From Mrakia gelida (lineage: Eukaryota; Basidiomycota; Tremellomycetes; Cystofilobasidiales; Mrakiaceae), in assembly GCA_024345305.1 (NCBI GenBank), contig BRON01000009.1, positions 1,550,001 through 1,614,000 on the forward strand: 64,000 nt of DNA. The letters are read 5' to 3'. The notes beneath the pieces were generated by a model that was not told where the DNA came from, ran no database searches, and worked only from the letters and a program-made list of their open reading frames with translations. How positions within the stretch are numbered: the first letter of the stretch is position 1; the number at the start of each line of letters is the position of its first letter. Of the stretch, positions 51,824-63,356 are shown one piece after another. Both the position numbers and the translations under genes were made by a program.

Positions 51824-53628
51824 ATGGTCTTTGCCAACCTCACTTATGAGGATCGACTCGCTTTCTTTGATCTGTGAGTTGGATCGAAAGCGGAAGGAGC
51901 CGGTCGAGCTCAACTCCCCCCTCCTCCTTCCTTCCCATCTCTCCTTCCTTCCCTTTGCTCTCGCTCACCTTCGCCCCTCCTCTCTTCTTCTCTTTCTTCT
52001 CAGCATGGATGAATACTTCGCCGCTCGACCCAACCTGTTCTCCAACGGATCTCACTCTGCTCCCAACTCTACTCCAGCGGGAGTGGCTGCGACTCACGTC
52101 CAGAGCTTCGCTTCAAAGAACCCAGGTCTGACGGGCAACATCATCTCCTCAGGGATCCAGCACCAAGCAGCTTCAAACCCTCAGTCAAAGTCATCCGCCT
52201 TCCTCTCAAACTCCAAGGTTTCAGGAGCCCTAGGAAAGTTCGGCGCCAGCGCTCTCGGATCAGGAGCCGCTCCTCCTCCGCCTTCGTCGAGCTCGTCCCC
52301 TCCTCCTCCTCCTGCGCAGGGATCAAAGTTGAGAGCTCAGGGAGTCAGTGGGTTGGTTAGCGGCAAGTCGTTCGGTCATTTGGATACGTCGAGTGAGTAC
52401 ATCGTGCTCGTTCCTTCACGCTCTCGTGCTCTCTCGTTCCATTCCTCCCCTCGACCTCCTCGACCTCCCTCCTCTCTCTCCGAGATCTCCTCTGCTCCTC
52501 CTCTCACACGATAAACTGACCTGATCTTTGTTTCTGTTTGCCGGTTTCCAGGCAAGATGGGAGCTATGAAGACGATGTTCAAGTGAGTCCTTAGCTCTTC
52601 TGGATCCTCCCATCGCCTCTCTCGTCCCACTTCCCTCCGCCTCCTGTCCCCTCCTTTGTTCTCGCCCCTGAGACCTCTTACAGGCACATAGACTGAACTG
52701 ACTATCCTTGCTCCTTCTTCTTTCGCAGGGATCCTAACGCTGCTCGTACGTTCACTTCACAGCCTCCTCCTTCAGCTCAGTCAAAGCGGCCGTCCTCCTC
52801 CTCGAACTGACCTTCGGCTGCCTCCTCGTCCCTCTCACCCACCCTCCCCTTCGTTCCTCGTCAATCTCACCTCCTCGTCCAAACAGCTGCACCATACGTC
52901 CCACCGCCTGCACCAGCCTCGAACGGCTCCTTCTCCAAACCCAAGATGAACCTCCCTCCTCCTCCGACTCGTCGAGTCGCGCCTGCGACACCCGCGTACG
53001 AGGAGCCAGAACAGGAGGAGGAGGGTGGAGATTACGCTGAGGGTTCGTTCATCGTATACTCGCTTTCAACGCTTCGGATTTCCCCGTCGACGACCCTGCT
53101 GACTCGCCTCCTTCGCTCTCGTTCTCTCATTCTCGACAGCCATGTACGACTTCGCGAGCGCCGTTCGTCTCTCATCCCTCTTCTTTCGTTCTTTCCTTCT
53201 TCCTTTGCTCACGAACTGACTCTCACCGATCCCACTCTCGCTCGTCTCGTTTGCCACAGGAACCAGGAGATCTTCCGCTCAAAGCCAAGCAGGTCGTGCT
53301 CATTCTCGAGAAGGTGCGTCCCGCGTCTCGTTGCTCTTCTCCCTCGCCCTCCCTTCTCCCTTTCTCTCTCCCACTTCCCCCCTCTTCGACCATCTCCTCC
53401 TCATCATCTTCGTATCCACCCACCCACCCAACCAACGTCCCGTCCTCCTTGGCTCATCTCGTCGTTCCTCGAACCACCAACTGACGCGTCTGTCCTCTCT
53501 CCCTCCCATCACTCTTCCCCCTTCCGCCCTCCTCTTCGCCGCAGGTCTCCGACGACTGGTGGAAAGGCCGCGACCCCAAGTCTGGAAAGGAAGGACTCGT
53601 CCCGAGTGCCTATCTGAAGGAAATCTAG
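51824..53628 (+). CDS. C-terminal SH3-domain adaptor protein
   Basis: Start ATG 51824 (MVFANLTYEDRLAFFDLMDE), about eight exons, stop TAG 53626-53628. The N-terminal half is Ser/Gly/Pro-rich with PPPP runs. The C-terminal SH3 domain reads EAMYDFASAEPGDLPLKAKQ, VVLILEKVSDDWWKGRDPKS and GKEGLVPSAYLKEI, with the ALYDF, DWW and P-x-x-Y positions typical of binding to proline-rich ligands. The intervening exons include one of 17 nt (52729-52745), giving FKDPNAAPAPYVPPP. This architecture resembles actin-patch and endocytic SH3 adaptors of fungi, but I do not assign a named ortholog. Confidence 0.82.
52729..52745 (+). other. 17-nt coding microexon in the SH3 gene
   Basis: Seventeen bases between acceptor CAG 52726-52728 and donor GTACGT at 52746. 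Together with the preceding 30-odd-nt exon they keep the frame from SSKMGAMKTMFK into DPNAAPAPYVPPP. Confidence 0.7.
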
Positions 53629-53930
53629 ACCTCGTTCGAGACGCGTCGTTTTCGTTCGTTCGTTGTCGGCAGTCTAGTCTTTGGGTCCGAGCTTTGGGTT
53701 GGTGTCGATCAGGTCTTCTCGGTGCTGGTAGCTAGTTTGCCTGAGCTCTGATTTGGCTGGTCACGGAGGGGGGTGTCGCAGAGGGCAGATATGTTCATGG
53801 TTTCTCTCTCTTTCTCGTCTCCCTCGTCCCTCTCGTCGCTCCCTCCCTCACTCGCCCCATCCCCAATCAAAACGTACAGCAGAAAACCGAAGCAAGGTGT
53901 GAATACGAAACTAGAAAGCATGAGAAAGAA
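53629..53930. other. Convergent intergenic region
   Basis: 3' ends of the SH3 gene and the next minus-strand gene. Nothing else is visible. Confidence 0.4.
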
Positions 53931-55996
53931 CTAAGACAGATACAAAAAAGGAAGAAACCCAAACACTGAGCCCTCGCTCGTCGCGAGTGAGCGAGGAGAG
54001 GGAGGAGCGTGAAATACAACGTTGGTGGATGTGGGCGTGGCAAGGGTAAAGAGAAATGGAATGGTACGTAAGGGAAACATGGGTGTGGGCGTGAGTTGTA
54101 GGAGAGCGAGCGAGACCGAGAGAGGGAGGGAGAGCAAGAGGAGAGCCGTGTTGGATGCGGTTTGGGAATGCGAGCGAGGGTTGGAAGGTGCGGTTATGTG
54201 GTGGTGCGGTGAAGTGAGGTGCGAATGATGGGGGTGCGAGGGTGGAGGTGAGATGCTGGATTGGGAGGGAGGTTGAGGCGAGGAGAGGAGGGTCATGTTT
54301 TGGGTTGCGTTGCGTTGGGTTGAGTCGAGAGGAGGAGGGACGTTGAGAGTTTTGGCGGGTGCTGGAGAGATGGGGAGGTCATTGTAGGGTTGTGGTGCTG
54401 AGGATGGGGTAGGCGAGGGTGTGGTCTTCTTGCTGAACCGAGAACGACGACGCGTCCAACCTCCTCCCTCAAGCTCAACTTCCTCCACCCCGTCACGAAG
54501 AGCTCACCACCCCCGCCGGCGGCTCCACCACCTCAACCTTCGTCTCCTGATGCTTCCCTCCCCCACCATCACCTCCCACCCCCATCTCTCCTCCTCCTCC
54601 AACACCCACCCCTCCCTCTCCAGCCCCACCCTCGACCGCTTCCTCCCACCCTCCTCCCTCCTCCTCCTCCTCCTCCAAATCCAAAAGCTGATCCTCCTCC
54701 CCAAGCGCATCCCTCAACCTCGGCGGCGTATGACTCCACCTCCCCTCCACCAATTCCTCACCCTCCAAACCCTCCCCGAACACCCCTCGTCCCGCCGCGT
54801 TCTCGTGGTGTTGATGGAGCGAGGACTGGACGAAACGAACGGCTCGGGCTGGGGTGTGGTTCTCTGAGACGGAGCGAGAGGAGAGGGCTGTTCCTGTTCC
54901 GAGAGGGGTGTCGAGAGCTGGGAAGCGGAAGCCTGAGGGAAAGACGGGTAGAGAGGTTAGCGGGAGGAAGCGGAGAGGGGGACAACACGAGCGACGGAGA
55001 GGAGGTGAGGAACGGGACGAACTTGGGAAAGGAAGAGGAGGAGGCGTGTCTGTGAGATGGGAGTAGTCGACTTTGATGAGGTATTCGTCTAGACGATGAG
55101 GGTGAGGATCGATGGAGATGACGTCCTAGAGAGAGCGAGAGAGGAGGAGGAACGAAGGTCAAAACGAGAACAACGAACGAGCTCGGGCTCCCTCCCCCCC
55201 TTTGGTTTGAAGCGAAAAGCGACTTACCATCATCTCTAGATAAGCGATAGCGGCGTTGAACTCCTGCTCTGTAGCTTTAGGGAACTTCCTCTCTAGGAGA
55301 GTCCACGTTTCCTCCTACACACGAACGAGAACGAGCGAACGGGAAGGCGGGGAAAGAGGGTCAGCTTCGTCGACCTTCCCTTCGTTCGATTGCGAGCTCA
55401 ACTTACCTGACCTGGTGAGAAGAGAAGGTGAATATGGATGTGGGCTGCTAGGATCTGTTTCATGGTGAGCTGGGAAGGTTCCGGTTGGTTCGTAGGATCG
55501 TCGGTTGCGTTGTCGAGGTACTTCTTGGAGGACGAGGGCAGGTTGAGATCCATCTTGATCAAGAGAAACGAGAGGAAGAGTTTCGTAGGAGAAGTGGAGG
55601 CTAAGGACGAGGAGGGTTTGGATGAGGATTTGTTTTGAAGAAGACGAGTAGTGACGATTTGTTTCAAGAGGGTGAGGGGAGGGAGGATCGAGAGGGTGAG
55701 CGAGTCCACGTCCGAAGAGAAGCTGGAGGAGAGCACGTTCTTCTTGATCAGAAACGAAGCCACTTTGACGAGAGACTGGAGAGGGTGAAGACAGAGTAGA
55801 GATACGAGTCAGCTTCAGCTGTAAGAAAGAGAGAGAGAAGCGAGGCAGAGTTGGACTGACAGGAGCTTGAAGGCGGGAGGGAAGGGGAAGAAAGGGAAGG
55901 GAGGAGGAGGGCGAGCTTGGACGTTCCCTCAGTGCCCGAGGCACGGCGGGTGGGGGGGAGTTGGAAGAGAGCGAGAGCGAGAAGGATTTCTTCCAA
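53931..55996 (-). CDS. Uncharacterised Ser/Pro/Gly-rich protein, ends unresolved
   Basis: Reliable internal exons read LLALALFQLPPTRRASGTEG, SLVKVASFLIKKNVLSSSFS, LPPLTLLKQIVTTRLLQNK, then TMKQILAAHIHIHLLFSPGQ, EETWTLLERKFPKATEQEFN, AAIAYLEMM, DVISIDPHPHRLDEYLIKVD and FRFPALDTPLGTGTALSSRS, then an acidic/Gly-rich stretch. No in-frame ATG opens the first exon (frame open from about 55996), so a 5' exon is missing or misread. The 3' end is either the stop at 54493 or, if GTGAGC at about 54508 is a donor, a further exon to 53931. That exon carries two hydrophobic stretches (ALLLLSLPLSVSLALLQL, LRTIPFLFTLATPTSTNVVF) and would make the protein membrane-anchored. No family is recognised. Confidence 0.45.
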
Positions 55997-57334
55997 AGGA
56001 GGGAGAAACTACCGGGGTGGTCCAAGGATCCTGCGAGCGACGATGACGAGAGGGGGCAGAAGGAAGGAGACGGGAAAAGGGGGAGGGTCGTCGAAGTTGG
56101 GGGGAAAGATTTGGGCGAAGACGAATCGAAAGCGATGATTACGATTGATCGCTTGATAAGGATGACTCGCTCTCTTGGTGCTTTTTATTTCGCTGCCTCT
56201 CCCAGTGAACTCTCGGGGAGATCAGGGCCTTGGTAGAATTTGGGAGAGAAGGGAAGATTTGAGAAGCAGAAAGACGGGAGAAAGAGTTGCCGAGTTCGAG
56301 GCGGTCCGGTCGCATGCTTTTCGCTCGACGCGTTCGATAGCAATCAAGAGAGGGAAGGAGCTTCGCGACGAAGATGTAGCGGACGGACGGAGCGGAAGTC
56401 AGAAACGAGGACGGAGAAGGGGAAAGGACTTGATTTAGGTTGAGAGACCGAACGAGAGCGAGCGACGCCAAGTTGGTTTCTCGCGTTCGAGAGTTCGAAG
56501 GTCTTGCTTTTTCGGTTAGGTCGGAGAAAGGATGATAGAGAGAGAGAAGATGATGATGTATATCGTAGTGAAAGAAAGCTAAGAAGACTAGAGAGAGAGC
56601 AAGCTGATTCAGACGAGAAGGAAGTCTCCGTCGCGAAGACGAAGACCACTCCCTCTCGAGTGAAAAAAAATGTCTCGCCCCTATGGGAGCGAGACGAGCC
56701 AGAGCTCCTGTGGGAAGAAAGCAAGGGCAGAGGGGGGGAGGGGTGTGGTAGAAGCACGTTCTGATAAAAAGCGAACGCACGTCTCGTTCGATTCACGACG
56801 AAGAGCGGAAAGAACATACCGTCGTCGTCTCTTCACGAAGGAAGGACGACGCTGAGGGGAGCCAACAGGGAAACGACAACTCGACTACACTCTGTTCGAA
56901 GGGAGGGGAGGGAGAGGGAGGGTGTCAACCTTTTGAAACGAGCCAAAAGGAAGGACGAGGGAGAGGGAGAATCGACAACACTCAAAGAAACAACTTCGTC
57001 GGCGGTACTCTGTTGGGGAAAACATCCAGGTGAAGCGAGAGGGAAACTCGTTTCCCCCCTGTGAGGACGCGCTCGGAGCTCATAACCGACTCTTCGTCTC
57101 GACCAACTCGAGAAGAAGGAAGACCACTGAACCGACCGACTCGCTCCTCCCACCTCCTTCGCTCTCGACCAACCTCGACCTCCTCCTCCCCGACTCCGCA
57201 CCACCTCCAACTCCCAACGCCAACGTTCCTTGAAGGAAAAGAAGAACTCACTCGATCGCCGCGAAGGGAAACGAACAAGCGGAAACCCCAAACGAAACAC
57301 CAACTCGACGTCTCCTCGAAGCTCGGCCTCCAAG
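55997..57334. other. Intergenic region, 1.3 kb
   Basis: It contains the upstream flank of the minus-strand gene and the 5' flank of the small plus-strand gene. Its longer ORFs are low-complexity and lack splice context. I see no supported gene, though the missing 5' exon of the minus gene could lie here (an ATG in minus sense is near 56315). Confidence 0.4.
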
Positions 57335-57962
57335 ATGCCAGCGAGCGAAGGTTCCTCAGCTACCCAACTCCGACCCAGTTCCACTCGACTCTCGTCTCGT
57401 ACTAACTCTTCCTCGTCCCAGTCTGCTGCTGCTCCTCCTGCTCCTACTCTCTCGCTCCTCTCCCCGAGCCCAGCCAGAACGCTCCTCCTCTTCTCTCCTC
57501 CCTACTCTCCTCAAACGCCAAACAGAAACAACACACACACGAGCGAACGTCGAGTCTCTCCTCAACTCGACTCGACGAACACCACGAGAACGAAAGGAAC
57601 CTCTTACCAAGGTTCCTCCCTCTGACTCGTCGACAACTGCTCGACTCCTCCAACTCCCAACCCAACTCCTCCTCGCCACCCAGCTCTGCTCTCTCCCTCC
57701 TCCCACGACGCTCAAGCCCAGACGACGAACCTCTTCTGAAACGCTCATATCCCCACGGTGAGACCTCCTCCGTTCTCCTCGTCCCCGTCCAAAGCTCTTC
57801 GAAGCTCCTGCTCGTCGAAACGTCCCTCTTCCTCGATGCTGCTGCTGATTCCTCGACTCCGTTTCCTCGACGTTCGATCCGATTCCAGTTCTTGCCCCGA
57901 TTATCGTACGACCGACCGAACCGACCCTTGGTTTCCCCGAGTTCCCGTATCCCCCTGGTTGA
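57335..57962 (+). CDS. Small spliced Ser/Thr/Pro-rich protein
   Basis: ATG 57335 is in good context (CAAGATGCC) and opens MPASEGSSATQLRPSSTRLS. Splicing from a donor GTTCCT at about 57611, with branch CTGAC, to the AGCCCAG acceptor near 57720, and then from GTGAGA (57759) with branch CTGATT to CCAG (57886-57888), keeps one frame. It gives SYQDDEPLLKRSYPHVLAPI and then IVRPTEPTLGFPEFPYPPG before TGA 57960-57962. About 125 residues, no helix, no signal peptide, no family recognised. The first donor is not of the usual GTGAGT type, so the model is tentative; the frame agreement over both junctions is the main support. Confidence 0.42.
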
Positions 57963-57982
57963 TGACCGAAAGCGAAGAGCCA

Positions 57983-58002
57983 GCGAGCGAGCGAGCGAGC
58001 GA
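57983..58002. repeat. (GCGA)5 microsatellite
   Basis: Five exact GCGA units, followed by decayed GAAC/GAAA units. Confidence 0.9.
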
Positions 58003-58305
58003 ACGAAAGAACGAAGGGTGTCGAAACGAAACGAACGAAGAGGTAAAGGTTGTCGAGGGCGAGAAGGAGTAGAGAGGAGGTTTCTGACCTGATTCCTAGG
58101 TTCCCGATGAAAGTTCGACTAGATCTGAGGACCCTGTTAAAGAGAGAAGGAAACGCAAGAGACGAGGGTAGTGTCTGTTTTGTTTTGTTCTTCTTCAACG
58201 AGGCGCAAAGGGGTTGTGTAGTGTTCAAAGGGAGGGAAGGAAGGAGGTGTTGATACTCGTCGATGTCGTTCGTTCGTTCGTTGTTGATGCTGTTGAGAGT
58301 GTTCG

Positions 58306-58343
58306 TTTCGTTTCGTTTCGTTTCGTTCGATGCTGCTGCTGCT
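58306..58343. repeat. (TTTCG)4 and (GCT)4 microsatellites
   Basis: Four TTTCG units at 58306-58325, then four GCT units at 58332-58343. CGTT repeats also occur just upstream at about 58268-58282. Confidence 0.85.
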
Positions 58344-59728
58344 GGATGCTTTGGGTCAAGAGCCGAGGGAGGGACGGGAGGGGGGAGAAACGAAGGGGTG
58401 GGAGGGAGTGTACGAAGGATGGGGAGAGAAAAGGAAAGGGAAAGAACAAAGGGAGGTGGAGGGAGGAGCAGCAAAGCAAAGGGAGGAGGGGGGTGTCTCG
58501 AGAGAGGGAGATACGAAGGAGCCAAGGAGGGACGAGGGAAGGTAAGGAAGTCTCGGTGTGAGTGGAGAGTTTCGAAAGAAGGTTGTCTAAGGGGTGAGGT
58601 CGTAGAAGGGGGAAGAAGATGCGAGAGGTGGGCTAGACGAAGGGGAAGAAGGGGAGGGAGGAAGGAAATCGAAGGAAGGCGAGAGCAAGTCCAGTGCGTT
58701 GGGGGTTTCTAAGGTTTGAAGGAAAGAAGGGGGGGAGGGTGGAAAAGCGCAAAGGGTGGGTAGGGAAGAAGAGGGAAAAAGGGAAAAGAAAGCAAGAAGG
58801 GTAGCACGACTGGGTGACGAGTAGAGACAGTAGAGACGAGAGTATACGAGAGATGGAAGGGAGAGGGGAAGGAGGAAGCTGCTCACTAAGCGGTTGGGAG
58901 GACCAGAGAAACGAAGGGACCGAGTTGGGACGACGGCGATTTCTATGCGAGCCATTTGCCTAGAGGAGATACGATGCGAGTTCTTTTTTTGCCAGCGGGG
59001 AGAAACGATGGGAGGGAGGAGAAGGTGGCGACCAAGTTGGAGAGAGGGAGGGAAGAGGGAGGAAGGGAGAGAGGGAGGGTAGGAAGGAAGGAGTGGCGGT
59101 GGTGGTGGAGAGAGGACGAGGGGGCGAGTCGAGCGAGACCTTCCAGGGAGAGGGTTTTTGCGTCTTCGGTTGGAGTGTACGTTCCTGTAAGAGAGGAGCG
59201 GGAAGAAGGGACGAGGGGTGAAGGGAGGGAAGAAGAAGAGGGAGGGAAGGGGAGGAGAAGGAAGCGGTTGGGGAGGAGTAGGGAGACGAGGAGGGGGGTT
59301 GAAATCATCCTCTTTGGGCGGCCTCAAATTGAACCCCCGGAAAAAATAGCTCGTCATCGCCATACAGTCAATTTTCTCTGCTTTCACTCATGTGCCAGGA
59401 ACAGGCTCAGAAGGTCGAACTGGACAGCAAGAAAAAATAACGGCTGTTTTTTCGAAAGAAGGAGAAGGTTCTAGCACAGGAAGAGCGAGAACGAGGTCAT
59501 GAAGAGGCTCAGCAAGAGCAAGATAAGTAATATAAGAACCCTCCAGTGTCCACGAGAGAGAGAAGCATCCAGTGAAGGTAGTAGAGTAAGGAGAGAGGAG
59601 TCGCGTCTGGAAAAAGGGAGGGAAAGGGAGGAGAAGGGTCAGTCGCGACGTCGTCAGGTCGAACTCGACAAGGAGCAAGAGAGAGAGGCTCACGAAGAGG
59701 CGAACGGGAATCTGCAACGAACCAAGAT

Positions 59729-61199
59729 CTATTCGAAGGGATTTGTCCGTCCAGCCTAGCAAGGCGAGGTGAGAGAAGAAGGAGAACGAAAGTCAGCCAG
59801 CCACCCACGTCCTCCTCTGCTCGCGACGCTCCTCGTCTCCGAGCTCAAGAACAGAAGAAGGCGAACGAAGAACTCACCTGATCTCCATCATCATCATCGC
59901 TCCCGTCCTCTATGTTTTCTCCGGGAGCACGGTCGTTCCTCCCAGTCCCACACAGGTTCTCCCAGAAGCCAACCTCCGCTCGTCTCCGCCTCGGCGCCTT
60001 CGTCGCTCCTCCCATCCATTCGCGACCTCGGTACTCGTAGTCTGCGGACGCGGTGGACATGTTGGGCTTGTGACCTGGTTGGAAGGTGGACGGTGAGGAG
60101 GAAGAGCTGAAGGAGGTTGGGACGTTTGCGTTGGAGGTTGGGCTGGAGGAGGAGGCCGGTGCTTGGGAGGAGGTGTGAGTTGGAAGGAACGTGGTCGCGT
60201 TGTGAGGTGGTGAGGGGTTTGGGGACTGTACATCGAGAGAGAATAGAGTACAAAAAGGTCAGTGAAAGGTTGGAGAGCTCGAGAGGGACGTGAGGGTGAC
60301 GCGAAGGCAGAAGGCGAATGTCGAGATGGGAAAGACGAGGTCAACACACCTCTCCTCCGCTCCAGATGCTCCACCGTTTCGATGGTCCTCCTCCTCCTGG
60401 TAGCCGCATGCTGGGCATGGAGCTGAGCGATCCTGAAGAGCGAGAGCCTCCGGAAGACTTGAGTTGTTTTGATTCTCGAGCTGCTCGACGTTTAGCGAGG
60501 TCGCGCTCCTTCCAAAGAGCGAGGGTCTGTTCGCGAGAGAAGGAGGGAGGGAAGAAAAGGTCGTCAGCTTGAGCTCTCTTCGCGTCCCTAGTATTCTTTT
60601 TTAGCTCTGGCCATCCTCGAGCTCAGCCTACGAGCTACTGGAATACATGGAAGGAGGTCTGAACGTACATCTGCGATCCTCTTCTCCTCCCTCTCGTCCT
60701 CCGTCATCGGAGGGTAGCTGCGAGCTTGGTCGTCTCCTTCTCCTCCCTCGTGGATGGTGAGCTCTTCTATTCTCTCCCATCCTGACCTGACCATATGCTC
60801 CCCTTCGTCGTCCTCTCCTCTCGAGTCCAGCTGTCTTCCACCTGTCCCCCCCAGACCTCCATGCTGCTGACCCCCTCTCTCGAGATCGATCCAACCGTCG
60901 TTCTGCTGAACCTCACGCGCTTTCCCTTTGGCTTTGCTGGATTTCGGTAAGGGTGGATCGTTGAGGGGAGTGTAGCCAGGGAAGGAGGTGGTCGTAGAAG
61001 CTGAAGAAGGTGGTGGTGAGATTGAGGGAGTGGATGGACCGGACGAAGGGAGGGCAGGGTAGGAGGAAACAGGGATGCGAGGGGAGGAGGACGTCTCGTT
61101 CGAAGACGAGGATGCTGAAGGGAGAGGGTGAGCTAGAGGAGTGAGAGGGAACGAAGGCGAGTCCAAGGGGAGGGAGGAGAAGGAGGAAGAGGAAGCCAT
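59729..61199 (-). CDS. Uncharacterised basic/Ser-rich protein with C-terminal NPF
   Basis: Start ATG 61199 (MASSSSFSSLPLDSPSFPLT), four exons. The long Ser/Pro-rich first exon ends with SYPPMTEDEREEKRIAD. The second reads TLALWKERDLAKRRAARESK, a charged helix or short coiled coil, and ends KRWSIWSGGE. The third has STASADYEYRGREWMGG and KAPRRRRAEVGFWENLCG. A 27-nt last exon (59729-59755) adds AGRTNPFE before TAG. NPF tripeptides bind EH domains in endocytic proteins, so a trafficking role is possible but unproven. No family is recognised. An intron at 59607-59693 lies beyond the stop. Confidence 0.65.
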
Positions 61200-61367
61200 T
61201 CTCGAGAGAAGGATGCAGTTTGAGGAGCAGCAAGAGAGGCAGAAACAGAGGAGGTGAGCGAAAGTTGGGCGAGGAAAGTTCGAGACCGAGAGCCCTCTCT
61301 TCAAACAGTCACCTCGACTCCATCGATCTATACAAACCTCGCTCGTCGACTTCTTCAATCGGTCAAC
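61200..61367. promoter_or_regulatory. Short divergent promoter region
   Basis: Only 168 bp separate the two start codons, so the NPF-tailed gene and the ABHD12-like gene share promoter space. Confidence 0.5.
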
Positions 61368-63356
61368 ATGGCAGACAAAGCTGTCGTCCCGAAGGAATCT
61401 AAGAGTGAGCTGCTCTCGTTCCCTCGCTGTCCTCCTCCTCCCCATCTCGTCGGGCTCGAGCTCACCTTCTCCTCCGCCCTTCCCTCCTTCCCTTCGCGTT
61501 GCTTCCACCAGACACGAACCCCAACAAGGGATGGTTCGCTAGAGCTCACTTCTGGCTCACTATCGCCGGTGGTCTCTACGTCTCCTTCGTCGTTTCTCTC
61601 ACGATTCCAGTCGTGCAAAGGAAGTGAGTCCCTGGTCTCCTCCGTCCTCTCGTCCATCTGCGTTCGCGTGGAAGCGATTGGTCTTCCTCCCCCCTCGTCC
61701 TTCTTATCTCGGACGAGCTTCTCGGCTCGAGAGGGGGAGGAGAAGAGTGTCGATAGCTCTACAAGTCCTTATTCTGCGGTTCTCCTGTCGTTTATCGAAG
61801 CCTGATCTATGGTCGCGCGAGCTCACCTCTTTCTCTTCCTCCCTCCCTCCTGCCCTCTTCTTCCTTCAGCGCCATCTTCATGCACAACATCCGCTACCCC
61901 TTCAGCGCCAACTTCAACACTCCGGAGAGATACGGGCTCGCTCCCTTCAAAGCTAGAAACCTTCACCTCGAGACCTCGGACGGAGAGACAATCGGAGCGT
62001 GGCATCTTCTGTTCGTTCCCTCACTCTTCTCAGCCCTCGCTCGCCGTTCTCTCTCTCGTCGAACTGTCGAACTGAACCTCTCTTTCTTGACCTCTCGTCT
62101 GCTCAGTCCCAGCACAACCTACCACACAGCGGTCGGAGGAGCTTATCCTCCAATCGCAGCCTTCCCTCAGAAGACCTACGACGCTGCTCTCCTCGACCGA
62201 CCGACGGTCATCTTCCTCCATGGGAACGTTCGTTCTCTTCTTCGCCCTTCTCAGCTCTTTCCATTCACTCTTGAGATTTTGAGGTCTCGGTAAACTGACA
62301 CTCTTGCCCTTCGTCGTCGTCTTCGACAGGCCGGAAACCGAGCCATGCCTCTTCGAATCCACCTCATGAGCTCCCTCTCCTCGACTCTCAACGTCAACGT
62401 CCTCGCCATCGACTACCGAGGCTTCGGAGACTCGACTGGAACTCCCTCCGAGCCTGGACTTATATCGGACGCTCGAGCTGCTTGGGACTGGGTTCTCGAG
62501 AGGAACGGAGGAGACGTGAGCAAGATCGCGATCGTTGGACAGAGTTTGGGAACGGGTGTTGGAACTGGTTTGGTTGGACAGTTGGCCGCTGAAGGTTAGT
62601 CCCTGCACCTTGATTGGTATCCGAAGAGCTCGTCGGCAGTGTTGGGAGGGCGAGCAGGTCGGACGGGAGAGAAGAACGAGCGGCGACGACTTTTGAACTG
62701 ACCCGCGACGCGTCTCCCTTCTTCGTTCGCTTCTCGCAGGCATCCACCCACCCATCCTCGCCCTCCTCTCCCCTTACTCCTCCCTTCCCACTCTCCTCCA
62801 AACCTACTCCCTCTTCCGCTCCCTCCCCATCCTCTCTCCTCTCCGAGCCCTCCCCTACGCGCAACACTACCTCACCTCTCCCGCGATCCTCAAAACCCAA
62901 TTCAACACTCTCCAAACCCTCCTCACCCTTCCCTCCACCTCCTCCTCAACCAAGGTCATCCTCGTTCACGCCAAAGACGACGGAGAGATCCCTCACATCC
63001 ACTCCCATCAGATGTTCGCGGCTCTGCTCGCTCAGGAGCTCGGTCTCGAGGAGACGCCGATGAGGGCTGAGGGTCTGAGCATCGATGCGATCGAGAAGCA
63101 TAGGCTTGGATTGGTGGAGAGGGCGAGGAGGGAGGCGGAGGTGGTGCGGGAGGAGAAGGTTGAGGGGTGGGGAGCTGTGAAGAGGTTTAGGACGGGAGTG
63201 AAGGCCGAGGGAGCGAAGGGTGAGGTGGTTTGGGTTGAGACGGCGAAGGGAGGACATGATTTCGTTGGAGGGTCGGAGGGAGTTGTGAGCTTGATTGGGA
63301 GTGTGTGGGAGGGTGGGGCGAAGGAGGAGAGGAAGAGTTGGACGCTGTTTGCTTGA
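61368..63356 (+). CDS. ABHD12-like membrane-anchored serine hydrolase
   Basis: Start ATG 61368 (MADKAVVPKESK), about six exons, stop at 63356. One N-terminal membrane helix (FWLTIAGGLYVSFVVSLTIP) precedes FMHNIRYPFSANFNTPERYG. The alpha/beta hydrolase fold shows VIFLHGNAGNR (oxyanion HGNAG), VLAIDYRGFGDSTGTPSE, the nucleophile in IVGQSLGTGVGTG, an acid in VILVHAKDDGEIPHIHSHQM, and the catalytic His in ETAKGGHDFV. Animal ABHD12 hydrolyses lysophosphatidylserine and monoacylglycerols at ER membranes; the fungal substrate is inferred. A charged insert (EKHRLGLVERARREAEVV) precedes the last strand. Confidence 0.88.

Larger units (their letters stand above)
57963..59728. other. Intergenic region with long purine-rich stretch
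   Basis: From about 58360 to 59330 the plus strand is strongly purine-biased (GA-rich with GGGA and GGAAG runs). The minus-strand ORF at 58587-59387 is the matching Pro/Ser/Leu-rich shadow and lacks splice context. Microsatellites lie at its left. At its right end is the 3' UTR of the NPF-tailed gene, with an intron at 59607-59693. Confidence 0.45.

Noticed and set aside
57356..58525. 389-codon minus-strand ORF
   Set aside because: Low-complexity Pro/Arg/Ser shadow without splice context; the plus-strand model at 57335-57962 explains the start of the interval better.
58587..59387. 266-codon minus-strand ORF
   Set aside because: It is the complement of the purine-rich tract; Pro/Leu/Ser repeats, no motif.
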